From Chelatococcus reniformis (lineage in GTDB: Bacteria; Pseudomonadota; Alphaproteobacteria; Rhizobiales; Beijerinckiaceae): 64,000 nt of DNA. Below, in pieces: positions 56,717 through 64,000 of the stretch. The position numbers and the translations under genes are program-made. The notes under the pieces were generated by a model, which worked only from the letters and a program-made list of their open reading frames with translations, was not told the origin of the DNA and searched no databases. Each line of letters starts with the position of its first letter. Position 1 is the stretch's first letter. Location of the stretch: positions 62,001-126,000 of the forward strand of contig NZ_BMGG01000009.1 in the NCBI RefSeq assembly GCF_014640075.1. The letters are read 5' to 3'.

Positions 56717-56793
56717 GCAGCTGTAGCTCAGTTGGTTAGAGCGCTAGATTGTGGATCTAGAGGTCCCCCGTTCGAGCCGGGGCAGCTGTACCA
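56717..56793 (+). tRNA. tRNA-His (anticodon GTG)
   Basis: 77 nt with encoded CCA. Anticodon stem-loop CTAGATTGTGGATCTAG with anticodon GTG, D-arm AGCTCAGTTGGTTAGAGC, T-arm CCCCGTTCGAGCCGGGG. The acceptor pairs GCAGCTG with CAGCTGT, so position 1:72 is G:U, the discriminator is A73, and no encoded G-1 opposes a C73. Confidence 0.95.
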
Positions 56794-56938
56794 TCGTCTC
56801 GAAGAATCCCGACAGAACAATTTTCTCACATGGCGGGCTCGCGTTGACCCGATTGCTGTGACGAAGCGTTACGCGACAGCGTCCAGGCGGTGAGCTTCGT
56901 TCGGACGGTGTGGCTCAATGCCGCACGAGTGGGGGATC

Positions 56939-57786
56939 ATGCGGTTTATCGAGACGTTTCAGATCTATGACTTCGTTGATACCACCGCCAGCTTGTTCTT
57001 TGCCTTTGTCCTGGGCAGAATCATTGGCGTCGAGCGCCAATACCGACAGCGAACGGCGGGGCTGCGCACCAACGTCCTAGAGCATTTCCGCGTTTCTTCG
57101 AATCGCCGAAATGCTCTATCTATTTGATTTGTCGCGTTTTCTTCACGCGAACCGGCGTCCACTTCGCTCGAAAACGCTCTAGTGGCCGTCGGCGTCGCCG
57201 CATTCGTCGATCTGGCAATGCGCATCTACGGTGCCGAAGGTGCGGCGCGCGTGATCTCCTACGTGGTCTCGGGCATCGGGTTTCTGGGCGCCGGTGTGAT
57301 CATGAAGGAGGGGTTGAATATCCTCGGACTGAACACGGCGGCGAACTGTGGTGCTCGGCCGCCGAGGGCGCGTGCGCCGGCGCGGATATGGCGGCGCAAG
57401 CGGCGCTGGTGACGCTGTTCGTCATGGCCGGCAACACCCTGCTCCGGCCGCTGGTGAACGCCATCAACCGTATCCCGCTCGACGAAGAAGCCTCGGAAGC
57501 GATCTACGAGGTGAGCGTCGTGACTGCGCGGGAGGCCGCGGACCGCGCCAAGGAGGAACTCGTTGCGGCAGGTGCCGAGCATCTCGCACGCCACCTGGAA
57601 CTCCAGCACCGGCGACTGATGCGGGCTTCGCGCCAGCCTGTGTCGGTGATGCTCCCGTCCAACGGCGAATGCTCCAGAGAATTTAAGATCCAGAAGCACA
57701 GCGCATCAAGCCTTTGCTATGAGCAGGGCTCTTGTCCAAAACGCTGGCTCACCTTCTTGGATCATGCTCTGGGTCGATACCGGTAA
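56939..57786 (+). pseudogene. MgtC/SapB family protein gene, split by MITE and frameshifted
   Basis: The first part reads MRFIETFQIYDFVDTTASLF and VLGRIIGVERQYRQRTAGLR then TNVL to 57,079, where the MITE enters. After the element it resumes exactly in frame: VAVGVAAFVDLAMRIYGAEG, SYVVSGIGFLGAGVIMKEGL, NTAA. One base is missing at 57,344-57,345, after which another frame gives LWCSAAEGACAGADMAAQAA and LVTLFVMAGNTLLRPLVNAI. The C-terminus after about 57,600 no longer resembles MgtC. MgtC proteins are inner-membrane factors for survival under low Mg2+ or acid; this copy should be inactive. Confidence 0.88.
57078..57181 (+). repeat. 102-bp MITE-like element, copy 4 (inside mgtC)
   Basis: Flanked by CTAG on both sides with the TA duplicated at 57,078-79 and 57,180-81. 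Removing 102 bp (element plus one TA) restores an uninterrupted mgtC reading frame across the junction. The element's own frames carry stops. Confidence 0.92.
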
Positions 57787-58197
57787 CAGCGCCCCTCGGG
57801 CGCCACGTCTAGTGCGGCCGGATGCGTTTGCTGGACCGGGGCATATGCGCGGCAGGCCGAAGTGCTGTGCGACGGACGGGGGCTCGCGGCGACGACATAA
57901 CTCTGGGCTATGCGAACAGATCGCCGGCCGCCCCGGAGTTGAGAGGCTCCGGTGTGGAGCATCCGGCATTCGTCAAGTTGGGGCCGAGCTCCAGGCGAAA
58001 GTCGAAAACCTCCGGCCCCATGAGCAACACTTGATGTCGTGTGACACGTGGGATCTAAGGATCCGATTAGCGACGGGAATCGGATCGGCCAGACCTGCCA
58101 GTCCGCTCCCGATGCTGCCGCACCGAGGCGCAGACAGCCGGTCCCGCCGCCCGGTTCCGTCCGGCTTGATCCGAACAGGCTCCGGGGAAGGGCGCCC
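57787..58197. other. 410-bp gene-free region
   Basis: Lies between the ruined mgtC and the 3' end of mucR. Open frames here are Arg/Pro-rich and unconvincing. It may contain decayed remains of the mgtC neighbourhood, but I recognise no protein segment. Confidence 0.4.
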
Positions 58198-58695
58198 TCA
58201 GACGGACGCTTTGGAACGCTTACGCGCCGACGTGGAGGCTGCCTTGGCAGCGCTCGCCGTCCGCCCGCCATCGTTGGCGGCGGCGCGCCGCCGCCGCTGC
58301 TGACCAAGTCCCATGGACTTTGCCAGAGCCGAGCGCGATGCGGCGTAGTTCGGCGCGACCATCGGATAGTCGGCAGGAAGGTTCCATTTCGCCCGATACT
58401 GTTCGGGCGTCATGTCGTAGGCGGTGCGGAGGTGCCGCTTCAACGACTTGAACTTCTTGCCGTCTTCCAGACACACGATGAAGTCGGGCGTGACCGACTT
58501 CTTGATCGGCACGGCCGGCACCTGCGGCTCGACAGGCGCCTCGACAGCACCCGTCGACAGCTTTGCCAATGTATCGTGGATTGAGCCGATCAGCTGAGTC
58601 AGCTGCGCGCCATCCGTCTGATTGTTCGCCACGTATGCGGCAACAATCTCCGCGGTCAGCTCGATAAGATGTTGGGGTTCTGGGGTGTCCGTCAT
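58198..58695 (-). CDS. MucR/Ros family zinc-finger-type transcriptional regulator
   Basis: 165 residues. The N-terminal oligomerisation helix (LIELTAEIVAAYVANNQTDG) is followed by the DNA-binding domain VTPDFIVCLEDGKKFKSLKR then HLRTAYDMTPEQYRAKWNLP. The zinc ligand pattern is C-x2-D...H with Ala-Tyr where the last His usually stands, so only three candidate ligands remain. A Lys/Arg/Ala-rich C-terminal tail adds basic charge. MucR proteins are H-NS-like global repressors binding AT-rich DNA. The 90 bp upstream are markedly AT-rich, consistent with autoregulation. Confidence 0.9.
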   Translation of the reverse strand: MTDTPEPQHLIELTAEIVAAYVANNQTDGAQLTQLIGSIHDTLAKLSTGAVEAPVEPQVPAVPIKKSVTPDFIVCLEDGKKFKSLKRHLRTAYDMTPEQYRAKWNLPADYPMVAPNYAASRSALAKSMGLGQQRRRRAAANDGGRTASAAKAASTSARKRSKASV

Positions 58696-58874
58696 TGAAT
58701 CGATCCTCTAACGGATCGTGAAACTAAGCATTGTTCGCGAAATTGCAACGCTCAATTGAGAGATAACTTCAAAATTGTTTGCGGCGCCGCGCCGTCGCCC
58801 CTACGGCGCCGGGCGCGCTTCGCCATATCCGCGCGCCCTTGGCGAATCCACCTTCCCGCCCGCGTCAGAGAAGC

Positions 58875-59060
58875 TCACCGCGGCGTCTTCGGCGTGGTGC
58901 GGTCGGCACCCGTGGGTGGGGCCTTGGCCGTATGGCGCTTCTGCCGTGGTGCTCGAGTCACGGATGACGGGTCGCTCGCGGGGAACGTGTCCTCGAGCGA
59001 CTTGTCGAGCGCCTTTTCCTCGCGCGTCTCGCGTCCCCGGTCTGTCGCTTGCGTGCCCAT
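58875..59060 (-). CDS. Small conserved protein, KALDKSLEDTFPASDP type
   Basis: 61 residues. The core EEKALDKSLEDTFPASDPSS matches a motif recurring in short alphaproteobacterial and other bacterial proteins (K-x-LD-x-SL-x-DTFPASDP), usually of unknown function. The tail is basic. AAGGAGA is placed 7 bases before ATG 59060, which supports translation. It lies between mucR and lutC on the minus strand. Confidence 0.72.
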   Translation of the reverse strand: MGTQATDRGRETREEKALDKSLEDTFPASDPSSVTRAPRQKRHTAKAPPTGADRTTPKTPR

Positions 59061-59157
59061 GATCCGTCTCCTTCTGGATAGAGAGGCAACGGATCATGGG
59101 CACGGCCGGTTCCGGAGGTCCGGCGGCTCCTTCGTGGTCGCGCGATCCGAGCGAGCG

Positions 59158-59844
59158 CTATGCGCTTGTCAGCGGTGCGGATGGGCCGGCGATGACGACG
59201 ACGTGCAGCCTCCGGGGGCCGTGGGCCCCCAGCAGCAACGTGCGCTCGATGTCGGCCGAGCGGGACGGGCCGGTGATCCAGTTGACGGTGCGCGGCATTT
59301 CGACGCCGCGCAGCCTCGCCCAGACGTCCTCGTAGTGACCGACGAGGTCGCGCGCGTCCAGCACGACGACGTGGTTGTCGGGCAGGAAGTTCAGGGTCGT
59401 CGGATTGGCGTGCCCCGAGACCATGACGAGCGTGCCGGTCTCGGCCACGCCCGCATAGGCGTGGCTGACCGCGTTGAGGTCGCCGCCGGCGCTCGGCCCC
59501 ACGGCGACGGCAAGGGCCGTCTCCTGCCAGGGCATCGCCGCGAGCCGTGGATCATCGCCCATGCGCACTGTGGCCGGCAGGTTCTGGTCGCGCAGATAGG
59601 CGGCGACGGCCAGCGGCACGTCCGCCGCGCCGGCGACGAGCGCAACTGTCGCCTGAACCGCTTCGGCATAACGTCTGAACAGGGCGATGCGCTCGGTACC
59701 GGTCACGTCACCGCGCTGCGGTACGATGCCGGGTGCGGCGCGCTTCAGTCGCTCGTCAACGGCCGCGCGCCGCGGCGCTTCACGGCCGCTCACCCCGAGC
59801 GATCGTCGGATGTTGCTCAAGATCTCGTCGCGTCCGCTGCTCAT
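59158..59844 (-). CDS. lutC: LutC/YkgG family lactate utilisation protein
   Basis: 228 residues. SSGRDEILSNIRRSLG is the typical N-terminus, then HAYAGVAETGTLVMVSGHAN and DLVGHYEDVWARLRG and ITGPSRSADIERTLLLGAHG are conserved DUF162 (LUD) segments. It is the third component of the LutABC L-lactate oxidation complex. ATG 59844 is preferred; a GTG at 59,877 would start 3 bases after lutB ends. Third gene of lutA-lutB-lutC. Confidence 0.92.
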   Translation of the reverse strand: MSSGRDEILSNIRRSLGVSGREAPRRAAVDERLKRAAPGIVPQRGDVTGTERIALFRRYAEAVQATVALVAGAADVPLAVAAYLRDQNLPATVRMGDDPRLAAMPWQETALAVAVGPSAGGDLNAVSHAYAGVAETGTLVMVSGHANPTTLNFLPDNHVVVLDARDLVGHYEDVWARLRGVEMPRTVNWITGPSRSADIERTLLLGAHGPRRLHVVVIAGPSAPLTSA

Positions 59845-59880
59845 CGGGGCTGTGTCCGTCTCTGCATCGGGTGGCACGGC

Positions 59881-61311
59881 TCAGGCACGGCCGCCCCGCT
59901 CGCCGCGCCAGCGCGCCTGGAAGGTTGCTCCTTCCGGCGCGGGAAGATCGCGGTACTCCGTCCATCCCCCGGCGAAGGGCAGCCTGCGGAACCTGCCGCG
60001 GGCGCGGCCGGCGTACGCAAGCATTCCCATGGCGGCTCGCGTGACGAGGCGGTACAGCCTCGGCCGCTTGGCGAAGAATGCCCAGAACGCCAACCCGCTG
60101 CGGGTCGCCGCCGGGGTCAGATGGCGCTCGAACTCGCGCTCACGCCAATGCCGCATCAGCTTGGGCAGGGGAATGCGGACCGGGCAGACCTCTTCGCAAC
60201 GGCCACAGAAGGTCGATGCGTTGGGCAGGTGAGCGGCCTTGTCGACGCCGATGAGCGAAGGGGTGAGTACGGCGCCGATCGGGCCTGGATAGACCCAGCC
60301 GTAGGCATGGCCGCCGATGCTTTCGTAGATCGGACAGTGGTTCATGCACGCGCCGCAGCGGATGCAGCTGAGCACGTCGCGGAAGCTGGTGCCGAGCATC
60401 GCCGAGCGGCCGTTGTCGAGCAGCACGACGTGGTAGGCGCCCGGGCCGTCCACATCGTCCGGGCGGCGCGGGCCGGTCGAGAAGGTGGTGTAGACCGATA
60501 TCTCCTGCCCCGTCGCCGAGCGGGCCAGGACGCGCAGCAACTGGGCGCAGTCCTCGAGCGTCGGCACGACCTTCTCGATGGAGGCGAGCACGATATGCGC
60601 CTTCGGCAGCGTTTGGGTCAGATCGCCGTTGCCTTCATTGGTCACGATGACCGAGGTGCCGGTCTCGGCAATCAGGAAGTTGGCGCCGGTGATGCCGACG
60701 TCCGCCGCCAGGAACCGTTGGCGCAGCACCTGGCGCGCCTCGGCGAGCAACGTGGCCGGCTGCGAGAGGTCGCGGTCGCGGGGCAGGTCGGTGTGGACGC
60801 GGCGGAAGTCGGCCTCGATCTGCTTGGCGCTGAGGTGCAGCGCCGGCCCGATGATGTGCGAAGGCATCTCGTGGCGCAGCTGGATGATGTACTCGCCCAG
60901 GTCCGTCTCCACCGGCACGATGCCGGCCTGCTCCAGGTGATCGTTAAGCCCGATCTCCTCGGCGATCATGCTCTTGCCCTTGGTCACCGTCTTGGCATCG
61001 AGCGACTGACAGAGCGAGGTGATGATGGCGCGCGCCTCGGCTGCGTCGCGCGCGAAGTGCACTTGGCCGCCGCTCGCCGTGACGGTGTCGACATAGCGCT
61101 CCAGATAGAGGTCGAGGTGCGCCAGCGTGTGGTGCTTGATATCGCGGGCCGAGTCGCGCAGCGCTTCGAACTCCGGCAACTGCCCGGCCGCCTCCCGGCG
61201 CCGCGCGGCGAAGCCTTCGCGCATGCCGCTCAGGACGGATTGCAATTGCGCGTTCGCCAGGGCCTGGCTCGCGTTGGCCTTGAAGGACGGAGACGTGACG
61301 GGGGCGACCAT
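59881..61311 (-). CDS. lutB: LutB iron-sulfur lactate utilisation protein
   Basis: 476 residues. The N-terminal LUD domain includes GANFLIAETGTSVIVTNEGN and the C-terminal half carries two [4Fe-4S] motifs CIRCGACMNHCP and CGRCEEVCP (residues about 315 and 365). It forms the electron-transfer core of L-lactate oxidation to pyruvate with LutA and LutC. AAGGTAGG lies between a MITE copy and ATG 61311. Other names for the family are YkgF and DUF162/LutB. Confidence 0.95.
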   Translation of the reverse strand: MVAPVTSPSFKANASQALANAQLQSVLSGMREGFAARRREAAGQLPEFEALRDSARDIKHHTLAHLDLYLERYVDTVTASGGQVHFARDAAEARAIITSLCQSLDAKTVTKGKSMIAEEIGLNDHLEQAGIVPVETDLGEYIIQLRHEMPSHIIGPALHLSAKQIEADFRRVHTDLPRDRDLSQPATLLAEARQVLRQRFLAADVGITGANFLIAETGTSVIVTNEGNGDLTQTLPKAHIVLASIEKVVPTLEDCAQLLRVLARSATGQEISVYTTFSTGPRRPDDVDGPGAYHVVLLDNGRSAMLGTSFRDVLSCIRCGACMNHCPIYESIGGHAYGWVYPGPIGAVLTPSLIGVDKAAHLPNASTFCGRCEEVCPVRIPLPKLMRHWREREFERHLTPAATRSGLAFWAFFAKRPRLYRLVTRAAMGMLAYAGRARGRFRRLPFAGGWTEYRDLPAPEGATFQARWRGERGGRA

Positions 61312-61327
61312 GGGGCCTACCTTCGAC

Positions 61328-61431
61328 TAGAGCGTTTTCGAGCGAAGTGGACACCGGTTCGCGTGAAGAAAACGCGATAAATCAAACAGATAGAGCGCTT
61401 CGGCGATTCGAAGAAACGCGGAAATGCTCTA
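61328..61431 (-). repeat. 102-bp MITE-like element, copy 5 (between lutA and lutB)
   Basis: Reverse orientation, left context CTAG, right context CTAC. It lies 17 bp upstream of lutB ATG, inside the lut operon, leaving the lutB ribosome-binding site intact. Confidence 0.85.
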
Positions 61432-61525
61432 CCGTGCTGCCGGATGGGGTCCGGCCGATCCGGGGGACATGCTCCGCCTTCTCGAAACCGCGGTGCCGCG
61501 CGACCGGAAAGGCACCCGACGCGCG

Positions 61526-62308
61526 TCACGATCGGTGTTCCGCGGGCTTGGGGGCGCCGATCGGCGGTGCCTCGGTCGTCCCCGCCAGCACCTCCGCCAC
61601 GTGCCGCACGGCGATGGCGTGTCCCTCCCGGGAGAGTTTCCCGGCCATGTTCATGAGGCAGCCGAGATCGCCCGCAAGCAGCATCGAGGCGCCCGTCTCG
61701 ACGGCGCGGCGCGTCTTCTGAGCGACGATGGCATTGGAGATCTGCCCGTACTTGACGGCGAACGTGCCGCCGAAGCCGCAGCAGGTGTCCGCATCCGTCA
61801 TCTCGACGAGCTCCAGCCCCTTGACCGAGGCGAGCAGGCGTCGTGGCTGAGTGGAGATTCCCAGCTCGCGCAAGCCGGAACAAGCGTCGTGGTAGGTGGC
61901 GATGCCCTGGTATTCGGCATTGACGGTGGTGACGCCGAGCACGTCGACCAGGAAGCTGGTCAGCTCCCATGTCTTGGCCGCCAGCGCGCGCGCTTTGGGT
62001 AGCCAGTTCGGATCGTCGGCGAACAACTCCGGGTAGTGGACGCGGATCATGCCCGCGCACGATCCCGACGGCGCGACGACGTAGTCGAAGCCCGAAAAGG
62101 TGCGAATCATCTGCTCGGCAATACTGCGCGCATTGGCACGATCACCGGAGTTATAGGCAGGCTGCCCACAGCAGGTCTGGCTCGGGACCTCGACGCGGCA
62201 GCCAGCCTGCTCGAGCAGCTTGACGGCGGCGAAGCCGACCGAGGGCCGCATCAGGTCGACGAGGCACGTGACGAACAGGCCGACGCGGGGCCCGCTGGTC
62301 TTTGGCAT
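61526..62308 (-). CDS. lutA: LutA (CCG-domain) lactate utilisation protein
   Basis: 260 residues with two CCG domains: QTCCGQPAYNSGDR near residue 45 and DTCCGFGGTFAVKYGQISNA near 175, the cysteine-rich motif of heterodisulfide-reductase-like subunits. It would be a cytoplasmic subunit of the LutABC L-lactate oxidase system. GGAGGAG lies 6 bases before ATG 62308. First gene of the lut operon; no adjacent FadR-type regulator or lactate permease is visible. Confidence 0.94.
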   Translation of the reverse strand: MPKTSGPRVGLFVTCLVDLMRPSVGFAAVKLLEQAGCRVEVPSQTCCGQPAYNSGDRANARSIAEQMIRTFSGFDYVVAPSGSCAGMIRVHYPELFADDPNWLPKARALAAKTWELTSFLVDVLGVTTVNAEYQGIATYHDACSGLRELGISTQPRRLLASVKGLELVEMTDADTCCGFGGTFAVKYGQISNAIVAQKTRRAVETGASMLLAGDLGCLMNMAGKLSREGHAIAVRHVAEVLAGTTEAPPIGAPKPAEHRS

Positions 62309-62515
62309 CCGTACTCCTCCAAACCTCGTGTGCGGTCTGCCCTACCGGGTGCGGCGCGACTGAAAGGGCCGATCCGAGCGGGGCGCTGCCGTTCGGCAGC
62401 CTGGACTCGTTCTATCCGATCAGATGAGCATATCTGACCGGTAAATGCGCGGATCGCGCGCCGTGCGGATGGGAGGCCACGGCGACGGCCATCCCGTTCC
62501 GTGCGGCGCCGGCCT

Positions 62516-62908
62516 TCACGAGCCCGTCTTGCCGTCGGCGCCGAAGCGCTTGAGGTAGGCGACGAGATCGTCGATGTCCTTGTCGTTCTTGATGCCGACG
62601 AAGATCATCTTGGTTCCGGGGATCTTCGCCTTTGGATCACGGATGTAGTCCTTGAAGGTGGCCTCGTCCCAGGTGAGATCCGACGCCTTGTTGGCTGCCG
62701 AGTAGCTGTAGTTTGGGGCGGTGCCGGACTTGCGGCCGATCAGGCCGTTGAGCTCCGGGCCGACGAGGTTGCGGGCGCCTTCGCCGATCTGGTGGCAGGC
62801 TCTGCACTTCAAGAAGACCTTCTCACCCGCCGCGGCGTCCTGGGCGAAGGCCGGGCTCGCCCCAGCGAGCAGGCCGGCGAGCACGAAAGCGGCAGTCAAG
62901 CGATGCAT
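62516..62908 (-). CDS. Cytochrome c (c2/c550-like), periplasmic
   Basis: 130 residues. Signal peptide with cleavage after AFA (residue 22), haem motif KCRACHQIG (C-x2-CH) and a later axial Met in KIPGTKMIFVGIKN. The length and Met context fit class I cytochromes c2. It carries electrons in the periplasm. AGGAG precedes ATG 62908. Might accept electrons from various oxidations; a link to lutABC is only by neighbourhood. Confidence 0.92.
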   Translation of the reverse strand: MHRLTAAFVLAGLLAGASPAFAQDAAAGEKVFLKCRACHQIGEGARNLVGPELNGLIGRKSGTAPNYSYSAANKASDLTWDEATFKDYIRDPKAKIPGTKMIFVGIKNDKDIDDLVAYLKRFGADGKTGS

Positions 62909-63496
62909 GGTCGGAGGTCTCCTGCGGCGCGCGACGCTCCGGGCGCATGGTGCCGGAGCGGGGTCTGGCGATCAGATGACGACGTCTGATCGGGCATGCC
63001 GGGGCGGTCGGTGCACGCCAGGCCGCACTGCGGCCGCACCCGGGGCGATCGCGTGCCCTTAGCATCCTGGAACCATTCCAGCGAGGCGGCATTTGTCGCG
63101 GTCAGACCGGCCATCACCGTCGGCGGCGGTGGGAGAGAGGCACCCGATCGCAGGGCAGGATTGGGAAGAAGGCGGTGCGCGTGGAAGGGGCAGGGGGGCG
63201 TCCGGCCGGGTGCGACGCACTGCGCACGGGCAGCAGACTCCGGCCCTGCGAGGCTCGGACCGCGGGATGCTCAGAGCGATCCGCCGGCGCGAAGGACAGC
63301 ATGCCGGCCCCGCTTCCACCCAAGCGCCCGCGACGCGGGGGACGGCCCAACTCTCGTGCCAAACACATTCCATTGTCCGCCCACATGCGCGCACGCGAGC
63401 GGAACAACACTCCAGTCCCTGGCCGCGACAGCCGGCCCGGCCGCTGCCCGAACCGTCGCGCGGCCGGCGGGACGTTCGCCCGCCCGCGCCCGTGTG
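62909..63496. other. 588-bp gene-free region with a short palindrome
   Basis: CGATCAGA and TCTGATCG form an 8-bp stem near 62,970, resembling the GATCAGATGA motif near 6,580 and 62,415. No convincing open frame in either strand. The right part must hold the terminator region of the histone-like gene. Confidence 0.4.
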
Positions 63497-64000
63497 TCAG
63501 CCCTTGGCCGATAGGCCCGCGGGGAGGGCGCCGTTCGCCTTGGCCGAGACGGATCGGGTCGCCGCCTTCTTGGCAGCCGGCTTCTTCGCTGCGGCCGGAG
63601 CCTTGGTCTGGGGCGCCTTCGCTGCCGCTGCCTTGGGGGGCTTGGCGGGCGCGCTGACGTTCGTCGCCTCCGTGGCAGCCGCTGCCTTGGCTGCGGGCTT
63701 CTCAGCGGCCTTAGGCGCGCTCTTGGATGTGCTCTTAGAAGCGCTCTTGGGGGCGGTCTTCGCAGCGCCCTTGGGAGCGGCTTTCGCGGCTGGCTTGGCC
63801 GTTGCTTTCGCGCCCTTGGCCGTCGCCGGCTTGGCCGTAGCAGATTTGGCCGCAACAGACTTCGCCGCCACAGACTTCGCCGCAACTGGCTTGGCCGCGG
63901 CAGGCTTGGCCGCGGCAGGCTCGGCGGCGGCAGGTTTCTTGGCGGCAGGTTTCGTGGCGGACTTGGCCGTGGAGGATTTGGCCGTGGCAGGCTTTGCAGC
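63497..64000 (-). CDS. Histone H1-like Lys/Ala/Pro-rich protein (partial, 5' end outside window)
   Basis: The minus-strand frame is open from the window edge to the stop at 63,497, at least 167 residues. It is built of AAKP/AAKS/TAKP pentad-like repeats (e.g. VAAKSVAAKSATAKPATAKG) and contains almost only Ala, Lys, Pro, Ser and Thr until the last 15 residues. Such AlgP/Hc1-like proteins bind DNA without sequence specificity. The GTG at 63,871 lies inside the repeats and is not the true start. N-terminal domain unknown. Confidence 0.8.
   Translation of the reverse strand, partial: AAKPATAKSSTAKSATKPAAKKPAAAEPAAAKPAAAKPVAAKSVAAKSVAAKSATAKPATAKGAKATAKPAAKAAPKGAAKTAPKSASKSTSKSAPKAAEKPAAKAAAATEATNVSAPAKPPKAAAAKAPQTKAPAAAKKPAAKKAATRSVSAKANGALPAGLSAKG

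Noticed and set aside
57329-57360. Programmed frameshift in mgtC
   Set aside because: No slippery heptamer is present at the missing base, and the gene is already interrupted by the MITE, so decay is simpler.
58756-61380. 874-residue plus-strand open frame over the lut operon
   Set aside because: It is antisense to lutC and lutB, which carry iron-sulfur and LUD motifs.
62996-63514. 172-residue plus-strand frame before the histone-like gene
   Set aside because: Arg/Pro/Ala-rich, overlaps equally long frames on the other strand, no domain or ribosome-binding site.

Overview
The window looks like chromosome of a high-GC alphaproteobacterium of the Hyphomicrobiales (Rhizobiales). Lineage markers seen directly are a GTTC-N7-GTTC LexA box in front of imuABC, two Irr-type iron control element (ICE)-like boxes in front of bfd and bfr, a MucR/Ros regulator, a PdhS-like cell-cycle kinase, 5-aminolevulinate synthase (C4 haem pathway), phasins, and a tRNA-His with G1:U72 and A73 and no G-1. 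The genus cannot be named from sequence alone.

Layout. 1-6 kb: a partial FAD monooxygenase, a TauE exporter/TIGR02186 pair and a PodJ-like Sel1 protein. 6-13 kb: a beta-oxidation block (MerR regulator, acyl-CoA dehydrogenase, thiolase, FadB-type protein) followed by a kappa-GST-like isomerase. 13-23.3 kb: an SLC5-fused hybrid histidine kinase, mscL and the SOS mutagenesis cassette imuA-imuB-dnaE2. 23.5-33 kb: small secreted proteins, a DUF72 protein, a lipoprotein hydrolase, an EamA transporter, an acyl-CoA ligase, a Nudix hydrolase, a serine hydrolase and a TerC protein. 32.8-38.2 kb: the DUF2948-hisD-UPF0262-phosphatase operon and murA, separated by a secreted-protein gene and gene fossils. 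38.4-47.8 kb: hemA, tRNA-Thr and single metabolic genes. 47.9-52 kb: ligD and the iron-storage pair bfd-bfr. 52-58.7 kb: PdhS-like kinase, two phasins, tRNA-His, a wrecked mgtC and mucR. 59-62.9 kb: lutABC lactate oxidation and a cytochrome c. The right edge holds a histone-H1-like Lys/Ala-rich gene running off the window.

No phage, plasmid, CRISPR array, full IS element or clearly new multi-gene system is visible. The most informative signals lie between genes. A 102-bp MITE-like element is present in five copies of identical length at TA/CTAG targets. One copy splits mgtC, two lie in TAG stop codons without changing them, and one lies inside the lut operon. Other notable points are a relic of a divergent amine-oxidase/AraC pair fused by one deletion, paired ICE boxes on bfd and bfr, a 20-bp-spaced direct repeat before the phasin gene, a phasin with a histone-like tail, and a MucR lacking a zinc ligand. 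Several other palindrome families fill intergenic ends and probably act as terminators.
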